A stretch of DNA of 64,000 nucleotides from Pseudomonas allokribbensis (GTDB lineage Bacteria; Pseudomonadota; Gammaproteobacteria; Pseudomonadales; Pseudomonadaceae), in the NCBI RefSeq assembly GCF_014863605.1, contig NZ_CP062252.1, positions 6,301,501 through 6,365,500 of the forward strand, in the 5' to 3' direction. The notes under the pieces are model-generated. The model was not told the origin of the DNA and did no database searches. It worked only from the letters and a program-made list of their open reading frames with translations. This document shows, piece by piece, positions 35,572-45,547 of the stretch. A program made the position numbers and the translations under genes. Position 1 is the first letter of the stretch; every line of letters starts with the position of its first letter.

Positions 35572-36645
35572 TCAACCCTCGGAATAGAGCCTTGGGACCC
35601 GACGCAGGTTGCAGAAGATCTGGTACGGAATGGTGTCCGCCCACTTCGCCACTTCGCTGGCGAGGATGTTCTTGCCCCACAGCTCGACGGTCGAACCGAG
35701 GCCGGCTTCCGGCACGTCGGTCAGGTCGATGCACAGCATGTCCATCGACACCCGACCAAGTATGCGGCTGCGTTGGCCGGCCACCAGTACCGGCGTGCCG
35801 GTCGGCGCCTGACGCGGGTAACCGTCGGCGTAACCCATGGCAACCACACCGATGCGCATCGGCTTGTCGGTGATGAATTTGGCGCCGTAGCCCACCGGCT
35901 CGCCGGCCGGCAGCTCGCGTACGTTGATGACTTTCGATTCCAGCGTCATCACCGGTTGCAGGCGATCGGCCACGGCGTTGGCTTCTTCGAACGGGGTGGC
36001 GCCGTAAAGCATGATGCCCGGGCGCACCCAGTCGCTGTGAATCTGTGGCCAGCCCAGCACCGCCGGCGAGTTGCGCAGGCTGACTTCGGCCGCCAGGCCC
36101 TGACGCGCGGCTTCGAACACCGCAACCTGATCGGCGCTGCTCTGCTCATGCAATTCATCGGCACGGGCGAAGTGGCTCATCAGCACGACTTTCGCCACTT
36201 TGCCGCTGGCGAGCAGGCGCTGGTAAGCCACCGGGTAATCCTTCGGATGCAGGCCTACGCGATGCATGCCCGAATCGAGCTTCAGCCACACGGTGATCGG
36301 TTTACTCAACGCCGCCTGCTCGATCGCTTCGAGCTGCCACAGCGAATGCACCACGCACCAAAAATCATGCTCGACAATCAGCGTCAGCTCATCGGCCTCG
36401 AAAAAGCCTTCAAGCAACAGCACCGGCGCACGAATGCCCGCGGCACGCAGTTCCAGGGCTTCTTCGATACACGCCACCGCGAAGCCGTCCGCTTCAGCCT
36501 CCAGCGCCTGGGCGCAACGCACTGCGCCATGGCCGTAGGCATCGGCCTTGATCACCGCCAGTGCCTTGGCACCGGTGACTTCACGGGCGATACGGTAGTT
36601 GTGACGCAGGGCTTGAAGGTCGATCAGGGCACGGGCAGGACGCAT
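35572..36645 (-). CDS. dadX: Catabolic alanine racemase DadX
   Basis: A 357-aa PLP fold-type III racemase. The PLP lysine is K33 in [10 protein letters not shown]. The second base is the tyrosine in [10 protein letters not shown]. The length and operon position (with ridA and dadA) point to the catabolic DadX rather than the biosynthetic Alr. It converts L-alanine to D-alanine for oxidation by DadA. ATG 36645 (MRPARALID) is chosen; ATG 36669 would add eight residues. It is transcribed with ridA and dadA. Confidence 0.93.
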   Translation of the reverse strand: MRPARALIDLQALRHNYRIAREVTGAKALAVIKADAYGHGAVRCAQALEAEADGFAVACIEEALELRAAGIRAPVLLLEGFFEADELTLIVEHDFWCVVHSLWQLEAIEQAALSKPITVWLKLDSGMHRVGLHPKDYPVAYQRLLASGKVAKVVLMSHFARADELHEQSSADQVAVFEAARQGLAAEVSLRNSPAVLGWPQIHSDWVRPGIMLYGATPFEEANAVADRLQPVMTLESKVINVRELPAGEPVGYGAKFITDKPMRIGVVAMGYADGYPRQAPTGTPVLVAGQRSRILGRVSMDMLCIDLTDVPEAGLGSTVELWGKNILASEVAKWADTIPYQIFCNLRRVPRLYSEG

Positions 36646-36740
36646 GGCAGCAGACTTCTTGGCGGTCATGGGAATAAAAACCGGCGCTGGCTGGCGGCGT
36701 GAACCGCCAACAGCACCGGGAGAGGGATCTTTAAAACAGG

Positions 36741-37094
36741 TTACGGCAACGCGGCGACGATGGAGATCTCGACCAGGATGCTCGGCTTGGCCATCTTCGC
36801 TTCGACGGTGGCACGGGCCGGGGCGGCGCCTTTGGGCAGCCACTGGTCCCACACCGAATTCATGCCGGCAAAGTGCGCTTCGATGTCGTTCAGGTAAATC
36901 GTCGCCGACAGCAGATGCTGCTTGTCAGTCCCGGCCAGATCCAGCAAACGCTCGATGTTGGCCAGTACGTCGCGGGTCTGCTGTTCCACCCCGGCGTTGA
37001 AGTCATCGCCGACCTGCCCGGACAGATACACCGTACCGTTGTGGCTGACGATCTGACTCATGCGCTCATTGGTGAGCTGGCGCTGGATTGCCAT
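36741..37094 (-). CDS. RidA family enamine/imine deaminase (dad operon copy)
   Basis: A 117-aa YjgF/YER057c/UK114 protein with the family core [30 protein letters not shown] and the C-terminal [27 protein letters not shown]. The 2-aminoacrylate-binding arginine is the one in ARATVEA. Placed between dadA and dadX, it likely removes reactive imines formed by D-amino acid oxidation. Its start lies 29 bases inside the 3' end of dadA, so translation is coupled. A second RidA is encoded after spoT. Confidence 0.92.
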   Translation of the reverse strand: MAIQRQLTNERMSQIVSHNGTVYLSGQVGDDFNAGVEQQTRDVLANIERLLDLAGTDKQHLLSATIYLNDIEAHFAGMNSVWDQWLPKGAAPARATVEAKMAKPSILVEISIVAALP

Positions 37095-38370
37095 GCTTTG
37101 CGGACTCCTGGGTCTTGTTGCCATAACGGGAAATATCGAGGCCTTCGGCGCTGATCTGCGGCTTTTTCTTCGCCATCAGGTCGGCCAGCAAACGACCGGA
37201 GCCGCACGCCATGGTCCAGCCGAGGGTGCCGTGACCGGTGTTCAGGAACAGGTTCTTGAACGGTGTCGCGCCGACGATCGGGGTGCCATCCGGCGTGGTT
37301 GGACGCAGGCCGGTCCAGAAACTCGCTTCGGCCAGATTGCCGCCCTGAGGATAAAGGTCGTTGACGATCATCTCCAGGGTTTCGCGCCGACGCGGGTTCA
37401 GCGACAGGTCAAAACCGGCGATCTCCGCCATGCCGCCGACGCGGATGCGGTTGTCGAAACGGGTAATCGCGACCTTGTAGGTCTCGTCGAGAATGGTCGA
37501 GGTCGGGGCCATGGCCGGGTTGGTGATCGGCACGGTCAGCGAGTAGCCCTTCAACGGATAGACCGGGGCCTTGATGCCCAGCGGCTTGAGCAGTTGCGGC
37601 GAGTAGCTGCCGAGAGCCAGCACGTAGCGATCGGCGGTTTCCAGCTTGCCGTCGATCCACACGCCGTTGATACGGTCACCGGCGAAATCGAGGCGCTGGA
37701 TGTCCTGGCCGAAGCGGAATTCCACACCCAGGTTCACCGCCATTTCGGCGAGGCGGGTGGTGAAGATCTGGCAGTCGCCGGTCTGGTCGTTCGGCAGGCG
37801 CAGGGCACCGGCGAGGATGTCGGTGACGCTGGCCAGGGCCGGCTCGACGCGGGCAATGCCGGCGCGGTCGAGGACTTCGAACGGTACACCGGACTCTTTC
37901 AGGACGGCGATGTCCTTGGCGGCGCCATCAAGCTGCGCCTGAGTGCGGAACAGCTGGGTGGTGCCCAGGCTGCGGCCTTCGTAGGCAATGCCGGTTTCGG
38001 CGCGCAATTCGTCGAGGCAGTCGCGGCTGTACTCGGACAGACGCACCATGCGCTCCTTGTTCACCGCGTAACGGTTGGCGGTGCAGTTGCGCAGCATCTG
38101 CGCCATCCACAGGTATTGGTCGATGTCGGCGGTGGCCTTGATCGCCAGCGGCGCGTGGCGTTGCAGCAGCCACTTGATGGCCTTGAGCGGCACGCCCGGC
38201 GCGGCCCACGGCGAGGCATAGCCCGGCGAGACCTGGCCTGCGTTGGCGAAACTGGTCTCCATGGCCGCGGCTGGCTGCCGGTCGACCACCACCACTTCAA
38301 ACCCGGCACGGGCCAGATAGTAAGCACTGGCGGTACCGATGACGCCGCTACCCAAGACCATAACGCGCAT
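37066..38370 (-). CDS. dadA: D-amino acid dehydrogenase small subunit DadA
   Basis: A 434-aa FAD enzyme of the DAO family. The dinucleotide motif is [20 protein letters not shown] at the N-terminus, the C-terminal FAD site is [19 protein letters not shown], and [16 protein letters not shown] lies before it. It oxidises D-alanine and other D-amino acids at the inner membrane and passes electrons to the quinone pool. It is the first gene of dadA-ridA-dadX and is divergent from lrp, which encodes its expected activator. The start at 38370 (MRVMVLGSG) is standard. Confidence 0.96.
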   Translation of the reverse strand: MRVMVLGSGVIGTASAYYLARAGFEVVVVDRQPAAAMETSFANAGQVSPGYASPWAAPGVPLKAIKWLLQRHAPLAIKATADIDQYLWMAQMLRNCTANRYAVNKERMVRLSEYSRDCLDELRAETGIAYEGRSLGTTQLFRTQAQLDGAAKDIAVLKESGVPFEVLDRAGIARVEPALASVTDILAGALRLPNDQTGDCQIFTTRLAEMAVNLGVEFRFGQDIQRLDFAGDRINGVWIDGKLETADRYVLALGSYSPQLLKPLGIKAPVYPLKGYSLTVPITNPAMAPTSTILDETYKVAITRFDNRIRVGGMAEIAGFDLSLNPRRRETLEMIVNDLYPQGGNLAEASFWTGLRPTTPDGTPIVGATPFKNLFLNTGHGTLGWTMACGSGRLLADLMAKKKPQISAEGLDISRYGNKTQESAKHGNPAPAHQ

Positions 38371-38458
38371 TTTTGTATCCCTCATCGCGGCGTGCCGCGT
38401 ACGTCTGTTGTTAGAGCAATGATGCGCGCAGTGTAAAAAAGATTCGCCAGTGCTTTTC

Positions 38459-38487
38459 ACTGTATAAGCGCCTATATTTGGCGACAA
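38459..38487 (-). promoter_or_regulatory. Candidate sigma-70 promoter of the dadA operon
   Basis: On the minus strand TTGTCG, 17 bases, then TACAGT. It is placed about 90 bases upstream of the dadA ATG in the dadA-lrp divergent region, where Lrp is expected to bind; no individual Lrp boxes were assigned. Confidence 0.4.
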
Positions 38488-38525
38488 TTCTCGGCAAAAA
38501 CCCTTTTCACGGAGGCGCATCCCCT

Positions 38526-39014
38526 ATGCGTACCAACACTCAGACCAAACGTGAGCTGGACAAGATCGACCGCAACATCTTGCGGATCCTGCAGGCGGAC
38601 GGGCGGATTTCATTCACCGAACTGGGCGAGAAGGTCGGGCTCTCCACCACGCCTTGCACGGAGCGGGTGCGGCGCCTGGAGCGCGAGGGGATCATCATGG
38701 GCTACAACGCCCGCCTGAATCCGCAGCACTTGAAGGGTAGTCTCCTTGTGTTCGTCGAGATCAGCCTCGACTACAAATCCGGCGATACTTTCGAAGAGTT
38801 CCGACGCGCGGTGCTGAAATTGCCCCACGTGCTGGAATGCCACCTGGTGTCAGGAGATTTCGACTATCTGGTGAAGGCGCGGATTTCCGAGATGGCCTCG
38901 TACCGCAAGCTGCTGGGCGACATCCTGCTCAAGCTGCCGCACGTGCGTGAATCCAAGAGCTACATCGTGATGGAAGAAGTGAAAGAGAGCCTGAGCCTGC
39001 CGATTCCGGACTGA
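38526..39014 (+). CDS. lrp: Leucine-responsive regulatory protein Lrp
   Basis: A 162-aa Lrp/AsnC regulator with an N-terminal HTH (KIDRNILRILQADGRISFTELGEKVGLSTTPCTERVRRLEREGII) and a C-terminal RAM/ligand domain (HVLECHLVSGDFDYLVKARI). The strong similarity to enterobacterial Lrp and its divergence from dadA indicate the alanine-responsive activator of the dad operon (also called DadR). ATG 38526 gives the normal length; 16 extra upstream codons are not supported. Confidence 0.94.
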   Translation: MRTNTQTKRELDKIDRNILRILQADGRISFTELGEKVGLSTTPCTERVRRLEREGIIMGYNARLNPQHLKGSLLVFVEISLDYKSGDTFEEFRRAVLKLPHVLECHLVSGDFDYLVKARISEMASYRKLLGDILLKLPHVRESKSYIVMEEVKESLSLPIPD

Positions 39015-39018
39015 TCGC

Positions 39019-39372
39019 TCAGACCAACACCTGCCGGTTTTCGGCCATGTACTCGAACACCTGCTTCTCGACCCGTGGATGAATCAGCTCTACCGGCCGC
39101 CGGCCGTTGGGGCACGGCAGGGTCTGGGTGGTGCCGAACAACCGGCATATCAGTGGCCGCTCGTCATACACCGTGCAGCCGTTCGGCCCCAGGTGCACAC
39201 AGTTGAGTTCTTCCATGGCCGCGTCCTGCTCGGCGCGCGTCTTGCGCGGCAGGCGGGACATTTCCTCGGGCGAGGTGGTCACCGGCCCACAGCAGTCATG
39301 ACAGCCCGGCACGCACTCGAACGTGGGAATCTGCTGACGCAGGGTGCGGACTTTCTGACTGTTGCAGCTCAT
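39019..39372 (-). CDS. YkgJ family cysteine cluster protein
   Basis: A 117-aa protein with the Zn/Fe-binding cysteine pattern of the YkgJ/UPF0153 family: C-x3-C-x2-CC (ECVPGCHDCCG), then NCVHLGPNGCTVYDERPLICRLFG, and a last TLPCPNG. The cysteines number at least eight and probably coordinate metal. ATG 39372 (MSCNSQKVR) is used; a longer frame overlaps the divergent oxidase gene. It is convergent with lrp, four bases apart. The function is unknown. Confidence 0.85.
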   Translation of the reverse strand: MSCNSQKVRTLRQQIPTFECVPGCHDCCGPVTTSPEEMSRLPRKTRAEQDAAMEELNCVHLGPNGCTVYDERPLICRLFGTTQTLPCPNGRRPVELIHPRVEKQVFEYMAENRQVLV

Positions 39373-39517
39373 TGCAGCGGTAACCGGAGCGAAATAGGCG
39401 GCAATTGTGCCGCAAAAGCCGTGATCCAGACACCATAAGCCGACCAATGTTGCCCGGCCTCGGGCCTGCGGCTTATGCTCCGTCAAATTTTCTCGACACC
39501 CGCTCAGGATGACGCCC

Positions 39518-40828
39518 ATGAATGCCCGCGCCCACGCCTCCGCGAGCCAACCCCACGTTGCCTCTTATTACGCCGCCAGCAGCCTGCCGCAGCCCGACCA
39601 TCCGGTACTGCAAGGCGAACTGAGTGCCGACGTGTGCGTGGTCGGTGGCGGTTTCTCCGGGCTGAACACCGCGCTGGAACTGGCTGAACGGGGATTGACC
39701 GTGGTGCTGCTGGAAGCGCACCGGATCGGCTGGGGCGCCAGCGGGCGCAACGGCGGGCAACTGATTCGCGGCGTAGGCCACGGGCTCGACCAGTTCGCCA
39801 ACGTGATCGGCACCGACGGCGTACGTCAGATGAAACTCATGGGCCTGGAAGCGGTAGAAATCGTCCGACAGCGCGTCGAAAAATTTCAGATCCCCTGCGA
39901 CCTGACCTGGGGTTATTGCGACCTCGCCAACAAACCTTCCGACCTGGAAGGATTCGCCGAAGACGCCGAAGAACTGCGAGGCCTTGGTTACCGCTACGAA
40001 ACCCGCCTGCTGCAAGCGAACGAAATGCACACCGTGGTCGGTTCCAAGCGCTATGTCGGCGGCTTGATCGACATGGGTTCCGGTCACCTGCACCCGCTGA
40101 ACCTGGCATTGGGCGAAGCCGCGGCGGCGCAGCAACTGGGCGTCAAACTGTTCGAACAATCGGCGGTCACCCACATTGATTACGGCCCCGAAGTCCGGGT
40201 GCACACGGCGCAAGGTTCGGTGCGGGCGAAGACGCTGGTGCTCGGCTGCAACGCCTACCTCAACAATCTGAATCCGCAACTCAGTGGCAAGGTGCTGCCC
40301 GCCGGCAGCTACATCATCGCCACCGAACCGCTGAGCGAAGAACAAGCCCACGCCCTGCTGCCGCAGAACATGGCGGTCTGCGACCAGCGGGTGGCACTGG
40401 ATTACTACCGGCTCTCGGCGGACCGCCGCCTGTTGTTCGGCGGCGCCTGCCATTACTCGGGGCGCGATCCGAAGGACATCGCAGCGTATATGCAGCCGAA
40501 GATGCTGGAAGTGTTCCCGCAGCTCGCGTCAGTGAAGATCGATTATCAGTGGGGCGGGATGATCGGCATCGGTGCCAACCGTCTGCCGCAGATTGGCCGG
40601 CTCGCCGACCAGCCGAACGTGTATTTCGCCCAGGCCTATTCCGGCCATGGTGTGAACGCCACGCACCTGGCGGGCAAGTTGCTGGCCGAGGCCATCAGCG
40701 GCCAGCACAGCGGTGGCTTCGACCTGTTCGCCAAAGTGCCACATATCACCTTCCCCGGCGGCAAGCATCTGCGTTCGCCGTTGCTGGCGTTGGGGATGTT
40801 GTGGCATCGGCTCAAAGAGCTGGTCTGA
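39518..40828 (+). CDS. FAD-dependent amine oxidoreductase (PuuB/DAO family)
   Basis: A 436-aa DAO-fold oxidase. The FAD motif is VCVVGGGFSGLNTALELAERG with the glutamate in VLLEAHRIGWGASGRNGGQ, and the C-terminal YFAQAYSGHGVNATHLAGK completes the site. It resembles gamma-glutamylputrescine oxidase PuuB and related polyamine oxidases. Neighbouring pauR and kauB support a polyamine or amine catabolic role. ATG 39518, eight bases from CAGGA, is preferred over ATG 39509, which overlaps the ribosome site. Confidence 0.88.
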   Translation: MNARAHASASQPHVASYYAASSLPQPDHPVLQGELSADVCVVGGGFSGLNTALELAERGLTVVLLEAHRIGWGASGRNGGQLIRGVGHGLDQFANVIGTDGVRQMKLMGLEAVEIVRQRVEKFQIPCDLTWGYCDLANKPSDLEGFAEDAEELRGLGYRYETRLLQANEMHTVVGSKRYVGGLIDMGSGHLHPLNLALGEAAAAQQLGVKLFEQSAVTHIDYGPEVRVHTAQGSVRAKTLVLGCNAYLNNLNPQLSGKVLPAGSYIIATEPLSEEQAHALLPQNMAVCDQRVALDYYRLSADRRLLFGGACHYSGRDPKDIAAYMQPKMLEVFPQLASVKIDYQWGGMIGIGANRLPQIGRLADQPNVYFAQAYSGHGVNATHLAGKLLAEAISGQHSGGFDLFAKVPHITFPGGKHLRSPLLALGMLWHRLKELV

Positions 40829-40831
40829 GCT

Positions 40832-40856
40832 CGTTCCCACGCTCTGCGTGGGAACG
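40832..40856. repeat. GTTCCCACGC REP-type hairpin
   Basis: CGTTCCCACGC-TCT-GCGTGGGAACG is an 11-bp perfect stem. This is a second REP family, common in the P. fluorescens group, lying between convergent genes. Confidence 0.7.
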
Positions 40857-40862
40857 ATCCTT

Positions 40863-41108
40863 CTAGATCCGCCAGAACGGCTTCAACCCCTCCTCCAGCG
40901 CCTGTTCGCGAGTCAGCCCGACATCCTTGAGCTGCTCCGGCGTCAGGCCCAGCAACGCTTTGCGCGTGTGCAGACGATGCCAGAACAGACCCCAGCGACT
41001 CAGGCCGGACGGTGCGTTGCGCATGATCTCGTTGCGCGCGTTGTCCTGTTGCCCTGCCTCCAGTTCCTGACTGTGTAACGTCAGCCGCACATCGCTCAAG
41101 CCGTTCAT
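40863..41108 (-). CDS. DUF1127 domain protein
   Basis: An 81-aa protein whose C-terminal half carries the YjiS/DUF1127 motif LFWHRLHTRKALLGLTPEQLKDVGLTREQALEEGLKPFWRI, an arginine/tryptophan-rich helix pair. Small DUF1127 proteins can bind RNA or regulate carbon and phosphate metabolism in other bacteria. I chose the ATG at 41108, which has GGAG eight bases upstream; the ATG at 41114 is only two bases from it. Confidence 0.85.
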   Translation of the reverse strand: MNGLSDVRLTLHSQELEAGQQDNARNEIMRNAPSGLSRWGLFWHRLHTRKALLGLTPEQLKDVGLTREQALEEGLKPFWRI

Positions 41109-41287
41109 TTTCATTGCTCCTGTTTACTTGGGTAGCCAGAGATTCCATGATGCGCGGGTCGACAAAAGCATTACAGATTCAACGCATCTGTATTAACTCC
41201 ATACAGATTTGCTGTTCCCGAGACTGAATTGTCGATTTACGCCGCATCTGTACTGGTTTTTCGAATCACCTGCATCGAGGCAGTGCC

Positions 41288-42709
41288 ATGACCCTGTATG
41301 TGAACCTTGCCGAGTTGCTCGGCACCCGCATCGAACAAGGCTTCTACCGTCCTGGTGATCGCCTGCCGTCGGTGCGCGCCTTGAGCGTAGAACATGGGGT
41401 CAGCCTGAGCACGGTGCAGCAGGCCTATCGGATGCTGGAAGACAGCGGCCTGGCCACGCCAAAGCCCAAGTCCGGGTACTTTGTGCCCGCTGGGAGGGAG
41501 CTGCCGGAATTGCCGGCGGTCGGGCGCCCGGCCCAACGGCCGGTAGAGATTTCCCAGTGGGATCAGGTGCTTGAGCTGATTCGCGCCGTGCCGCGCAAGG
41601 ACGTGGTGCAACTCGGTCGCGGCATGCCGGACATCTCGTCACCGACGATGAAACCGCTGCTGCGCGGACTGGCACGCATCAGCCGCCGCCAGGACATGCC
41701 CGGTCTGTATTACGACAACATCCACGGCACCCTCGAACTGCGCGAACAGATCGCACGACTGATGCTCGACTCCGGCTGCCAGTTGAGCGCCAGTGATCTG
41801 GTGGTCACCACCGGTTGCCACGAAGCGCTGTCCACCAGCATCCACGCGATCTGCGAGCCCGGCGACATCGTCGCCGTGGATTCGCCGAGCTTTCACGGCG
41901 CCATGCAGACCCTCAAGGGGCTGGGTATGAAAGCCCTGGAAATCCCCACCGACCCGCTCACCGGCATCAGCCTCGAAGCCCTGGAACTGGCGCTGGAACA
42001 ATGGCCGATCAAGGTCATCCAGCTCACCCCCAACTGCAACAACCCGCTCGGCTACATCATGCCGGAGTCGCGCAAACGTGCCCTGTTGAACCTGGCCCAG
42101 CGCTTCGATGTGGCAGTCATCGAGGACGATGTCTACGGCGAACTGGCCTACACCTACCCGCGTCCGCGCACGATCAAATCCTTCGACGAAGACGGTCGCG
42201 TATTGCTGTGCAGTTCGTTTTCCAAGACCCTCGCGCCGGGGCTGCGTATCGGCTGGGTCGCGCCCGGTCGCTATCTCGAACGCGTACTGCACATGAAATA
42301 CATCAGCACCGGCTCCACCGCGACACAACCGCAGATCGCCATCGCCGAATTTATCAAGGCCGGGCACTTCGAACCACATTTGCGGCGGATGCGCACGCAA
42401 TACCAGCGCAATCGCGACGTGATGATCGATTGGGTGACCCGTTATTTCCCGGCCGGCACCCGCGCCAGCCGCCCACAAGGCAGCTTCATGCTCTGGGTCG
42501 AACTGCCGGAAGGTTTCGATACCTTGAAACTGAATCGTGCGCTGCACGATCAGGGCGTACAGATAGCCGTCGGCAGCATCTTTTCTGCCTCGGGCAAATA
42601 CCGCAATTGCCTGCGCATGAACTACGCTGCCAAACCGACCGCGCTGGTCGAAGAAGCAGTGCGCAAGGTCGGTGCGGCGGCGATCAAACTGCTGGCTGAA
42701 GCCGACTGA
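41288..42709 (+). CDS. MocR-type GntR/aminotransferase fusion regulator
   Basis: A 473-aa protein: a GntR winged helix at residues 1-70 (GDRLPSVRALSVEHGVSLSTVQQAYRMLEDSGLATPKPKSGYFV) joined to a fold-type I aminotransferase domain. The PLP lysine lies in LCSSFSKTLAPGLRIGW, and the PLP-contact motifs NNPLGYIMP and EDDVYGELAY are intact. MocR proteins are usually PLP-responsive regulators rather than enzymes. The target is not clear; the upstream non-coding stretch 41115-41287, with the repeated GATTCAACGCATCTGTA and ATCTGTACTGG, may hold its operator. Confidence 0.9.
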   Translation: MTLYVNLAELLGTRIEQGFYRPGDRLPSVRALSVEHGVSLSTVQQAYRMLEDSGLATPKPKSGYFVPAGRELPELPAVGRPAQRPVEISQWDQVLELIRAVPRKDVVQLGRGMPDISSPTMKPLLRGLARISRRQDMPGLYYDNIHGTLELREQIARLMLDSGCQLSASDLVVTTGCHEALSTSIHAICEPGDIVAVDSPSFHGAMQTLKGLGMKALEIPTDPLTGISLEALELALEQWPIKVIQLTPNCNNPLGYIMPESRKRALLNLAQRFDVAVIEDDVYGELAYTYPRPRTIKSFDEDGRVLLCSSFSKTLAPGLRIGWVAPGRYLERVLHMKYISTGSTATQPQIAIAEFIKAGHFEPHLRRMRTQYQRNRDVMIDWVTRYFPAGTRASRPQGSFMLWVELPEGFDTLKLNRALHDQGVQIAVGSIFSASGKYRNCLRMNYAAKPTALVEEAVRKVGAAAIKLLAEAD

Positions 42710-42769
42710 CCTTTTTCGAGAGACCCGCGTCCATATGCCGACCCTTGCCGCCAATCGGAACGATCCTAC

Positions 42770-44338
42770 GTGAGCTTCAGACAGCCCCTACTCGCTCTGC
42801 TGTTACTCGCCTCGTTCCTTGGCGGTTGCGCGACCCTCGACGTACCGCGCGAGCCGAGCCAGGCATTGCCGGCCTCTGCATCGAGTTTCGGCCGCTCGAT
42901 CCAGGCCCAGGCGGCACCGTACAAAGGCCAGTCCGGCTTTCGCCTGCTGTCCAACAGCACCGAAGCCTTCACCGCCCGCGCCGAATTGATCCGCAACGCC
43001 CAGAGCAGCCTCGACCTGCAGTACTACATCGTCCACGACGGCATCAGTACGCGAATGCTGGTGGAAGAAGTGCTCAAGGCTGCCGACCGTGGTGTGCGAG
43101 TGCGCATTCTGTTGGACGACACCACCAGCGACGGCCTCGACCTGATCATCGCCACGCTGGCGGCGCACCCGAACATCCAGATCCGTCTGTTCAACCCCCT
43201 GAACCTGGGGCGCAGCACCGGCGTGACCCGTGCGGCCGGGCGGCTGTTCAACTTGTCACTGCAGCATCGGCGGATGCACAACAAGCTGTGGCTGGCGGAC
43301 AACAGCGCCGCCATCGTCGGCGGGCGCAATCTGGGTGACGAGTACTTCGATGCCGAGCCGAACCTCAACTTCACCGACATCGATATGCTCAGCGTCGGGC
43401 CGGTCGCCGAGCAGCTCGGGCACAGTTTCGACCAGTACTGGAACAGCGCCCTGAGCAAACCGTTCGACGAGTTTCTCTCCAGCAAACCCTCGGCCAAAGA
43501 CCTGCAGAACACCCGCACGCGCCTGGAAGAATCCCTCGAAGAAACCCGTAAGCAGAACCACGCGCTGTACCAACAGTTGATGACCTTCACCACCCACCCG
43601 CGCATGGACATCTGGCGCCGGGAGCTGATCTGGGCCTGGAACCAGGCGTTGTGGGACGCGCCGAGCAAGGTGCTGGCGGACGGCAAGCCTGATCCACAAC
43701 TGCTGCTGACCACACAACTCGCGCCAGAGCTGCGGGGCGTCAGCAAAGAACTGATGATGATTTCCGCCTACTTCGTACCGGGACAGCCGGGGCTGGTTTA
43801 CCTGACCGGCCGCGCCGATGCGGGGGTGGCGGTGAGCCTGCTGACCAACTCGCTGGAAGCCACCGACGTGCCGGCGGTGCACGGCGGTTACGCACCTTAT
43901 CGCAAAGCGTTGCTGGAACATGGCGTGAAGCTGTACGAGCTGCGGCGCCAGCCTGGGGATAAGTTCGGCAGCGGCCCGCACCTGTTTTACAGCAAGTCGT
44001 TTCGCGGCTCGGATTCCAGCCTTCACAGCAAGGCGATGATTTTCGACGGGAAAAAAGCGTTCATCGGCTCGTTCAATTTCGACCCGCGCTCGGTGCTGTG
44101 GAACACCGAAGTCGGGGTGCTGGTGGACAGTCCCGAACTGGCTGCCCGCGTTCGGGAACTGGCCTTGCAGGGCATGGCGCCGGCGCTGAGTTACGAGGCA
44201 AAACTTCAGGACGGGAAAGTCGTCTGGGTCACCGAGGACAACGGCCAGATGCACACGCTGACCAAGGAGCCCGGCAGCTGGTGGCGGCGGTTCAATGCGT
44301 GGTTCAGCACCACGGTGGGGCTGGAGCGGATGCTGTAG
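42770..44338 (+). CDS. Phospholipase D/cardiolipin synthase-like lipoprotein (ClsC/YmdC type)
   Basis: A 522-aa protein with a lipoprotein signal, FLGGC with Cys20, from the GTG start at 42770. It has two HKD phosphodiesterase motifs: HNKLWLADNSAAIVGGRN near residue 170 and HSKAMIFDGKKAFIGSFNFDPRS near residue 420. The layout matches ClsC/YmdC, which makes cardiolipin from phosphatidylglycerol and phosphatidylethanolamine. The lipid anchor suggests a periplasmic face. It is convergent with the MFS gene and monocistronic. Confidence 0.9.
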   Translation: MSFRQPLLALLLLASFLGGCATLDVPREPSQALPASASSFGRSIQAQAAPYKGQSGFRLLSNSTEAFTARAELIRNAQSSLDLQYYIVHDGISTRMLVEEVLKAADRGVRVRILLDDTTSDGLDLIIATLAAHPNIQIRLFNPLNLGRSTGVTRAAGRLFNLSLQHRRMHNKLWLADNSAAIVGGRNLGDEYFDAEPNLNFTDIDMLSVGPVAEQLGHSFDQYWNSALSKPFDEFLSSKPSAKDLQNTRTRLEESLEETRKQNHALYQQLMTFTTHPRMDIWRRELIWAWNQALWDAPSKVLADGKPDPQLLLTTQLAPELRGVSKELMMISAYFVPGQPGLVYLTGRADAGVAVSLLTNSLEATDVPAVHGGYAPYRKALLEHGVKLYELRRQPGDKFGSGPHLFYSKSFRGSDSSLHSKAMIFDGKKAFIGSFNFDPRSVLWNTEVGVLVDSPELAARVRELALQGMAPALSYEAKLQDGKVVWVTEDNGQMHTLTKEPGSWWRRFNAWFSTTVGLERML

Positions 44339-44359
44339 CAGCCCGCTCCAACCGGATCA

Positions 44360-45505
44360 TCAGGCCGGCTCCGGCACCTTGCCGAACGCCCCTTGCCGCG
44401 ACAGCAGAATCACCAGACCGAACGCCCCGGCCGCCATGAACCACGGCAATGCGTGCCCGCTGATCCATTGACTGCCCGCCCCCGCCGCCAACGGCCCGAT
44501 CAGGCAACCGACACCCCACAGTTGCGCGACATGCGCATTGGCCCGCACCAGCGCGTCGTCGCGGTAGCGCTCGCCGATCAGGATCAGCGACAGGGTGAAC
44601 AAGCCACCGGCACTGGCGCCGAACAGTACCCACAGCGGCCAGATCAGCAAGGTGTCGATCAGCATCGGGATCGCCAGACTCGACAGCATCAGCACCACGG
44701 CGCAACCGGTGAACAAGGTCCGCCGCGACAGGTAGTCGGCCAGCGCACCGATCGGCAATTGCAGCAGCGCATCGCCGACCACCACGGTGCTGACCATCGC
44801 CAGCGCGATTTCCGCCGTGAAGCCCTGTTGCAGGCAGTACACCGGCAACAGGGTCAGGATCATTGCCTCGAATGCAGCGAACAGCGACACCGCCCAGGCA
44901 ATTGCCGGCAATTCGCGGCTGAAGCCCCATAGATCGCCGAACGTCACGCTGCTGGCCTCGCTGCTCGGTGCACCGCTGCGCCCCAGCAGCAAAAGCGGCG
45001 CCGCGATCAAAAGGCCGACACCCGCCCAGAAGCCGTAATCATGCTCGGTGCCGAGCGCACCCAGCAGTAACGGGCCGGACAGTTGGCTCAATGCATAACT
45101 GCTGCCATACAGCGCCACCAATCGCCCGCGCCACTGCTCGACCACCAGTTGATTGATCCAGCTCTCGCCGAGGATGAACACGATCGTCAGGATTACCCCA
45201 ATCATCAGCCGCAGTACCAGCCAGATCGGATAACTCGGCAACAATGCCAGCAGGCCGATGGACAATGCCCCGCCCCACAGGCACAGGCGCATCAGGTTCG
45301 CCGTACCGAAGCGCGCCGCCAGATGACTTGAAACCTTAGCCCCCAGCAACACACCGATGGCCGGCATCGCCGCCATCACGCCGATGGCGAACGAACCATA
45401 ACCCCAGCCCTCCAGACGCAACGACACCAGCGGCATGCTGACACCCAGGGCCAGGCCAACACTCAAGACAGACGCCAACACGGCGAAATACGTCGCCCAA
45501 CGCAT
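44360..45505 (-). CDS. MFS transporter (YcaD-like)
   Basis: A 381-aa transporter with about twelve membrane segments. The loop 2-3 motif is reduced to GAKVSSHLAARFGTANLMR, and GALADYLSRRTLF lies between helices 8 and 9. The length and pattern fit the YcaD/YfcJ-like group with unknown substrates. The start at 45505 has AGGAG eight bases upstream. A REPIN-like repeat pair follows at the 5' side. Confidence 0.87.
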   Translation of the reverse strand: MRWATYFAVLASVLSVGLALGVSMPLVSLRLEGWGYGSFAIGVMAAMPAIGVLLGAKVSSHLAARFGTANLMRLCLWGGALSIGLLALLPSYPIWLVLRLMIGVILTIVFILGESWINQLVVEQWRGRLVALYGSSYALSQLSGPLLLGALGTEHDYGFWAGVGLLIAAPLLLLGRSGAPSSEASSVTFGDLWGFSRELPAIAWAVSLFAAFEAMILTLLPVYCLQQGFTAEIALAMVSTVVVGDALLQLPIGALADYLSRRTLFTGCAVVLMLSSLAIPMLIDTLLIWPLWVLFGASAGGLFTLSLILIGERYRDDALVRANAHVAQLWGVGCLIGPLAAGAGSQWISGHALPWFMAAGAFGLVILLSRQGAFGKVPEPA

Positions 45506-45547
45506 GGTCCACGCTCCTGTGGATAATTTTTATGTGCACCACAAAAC

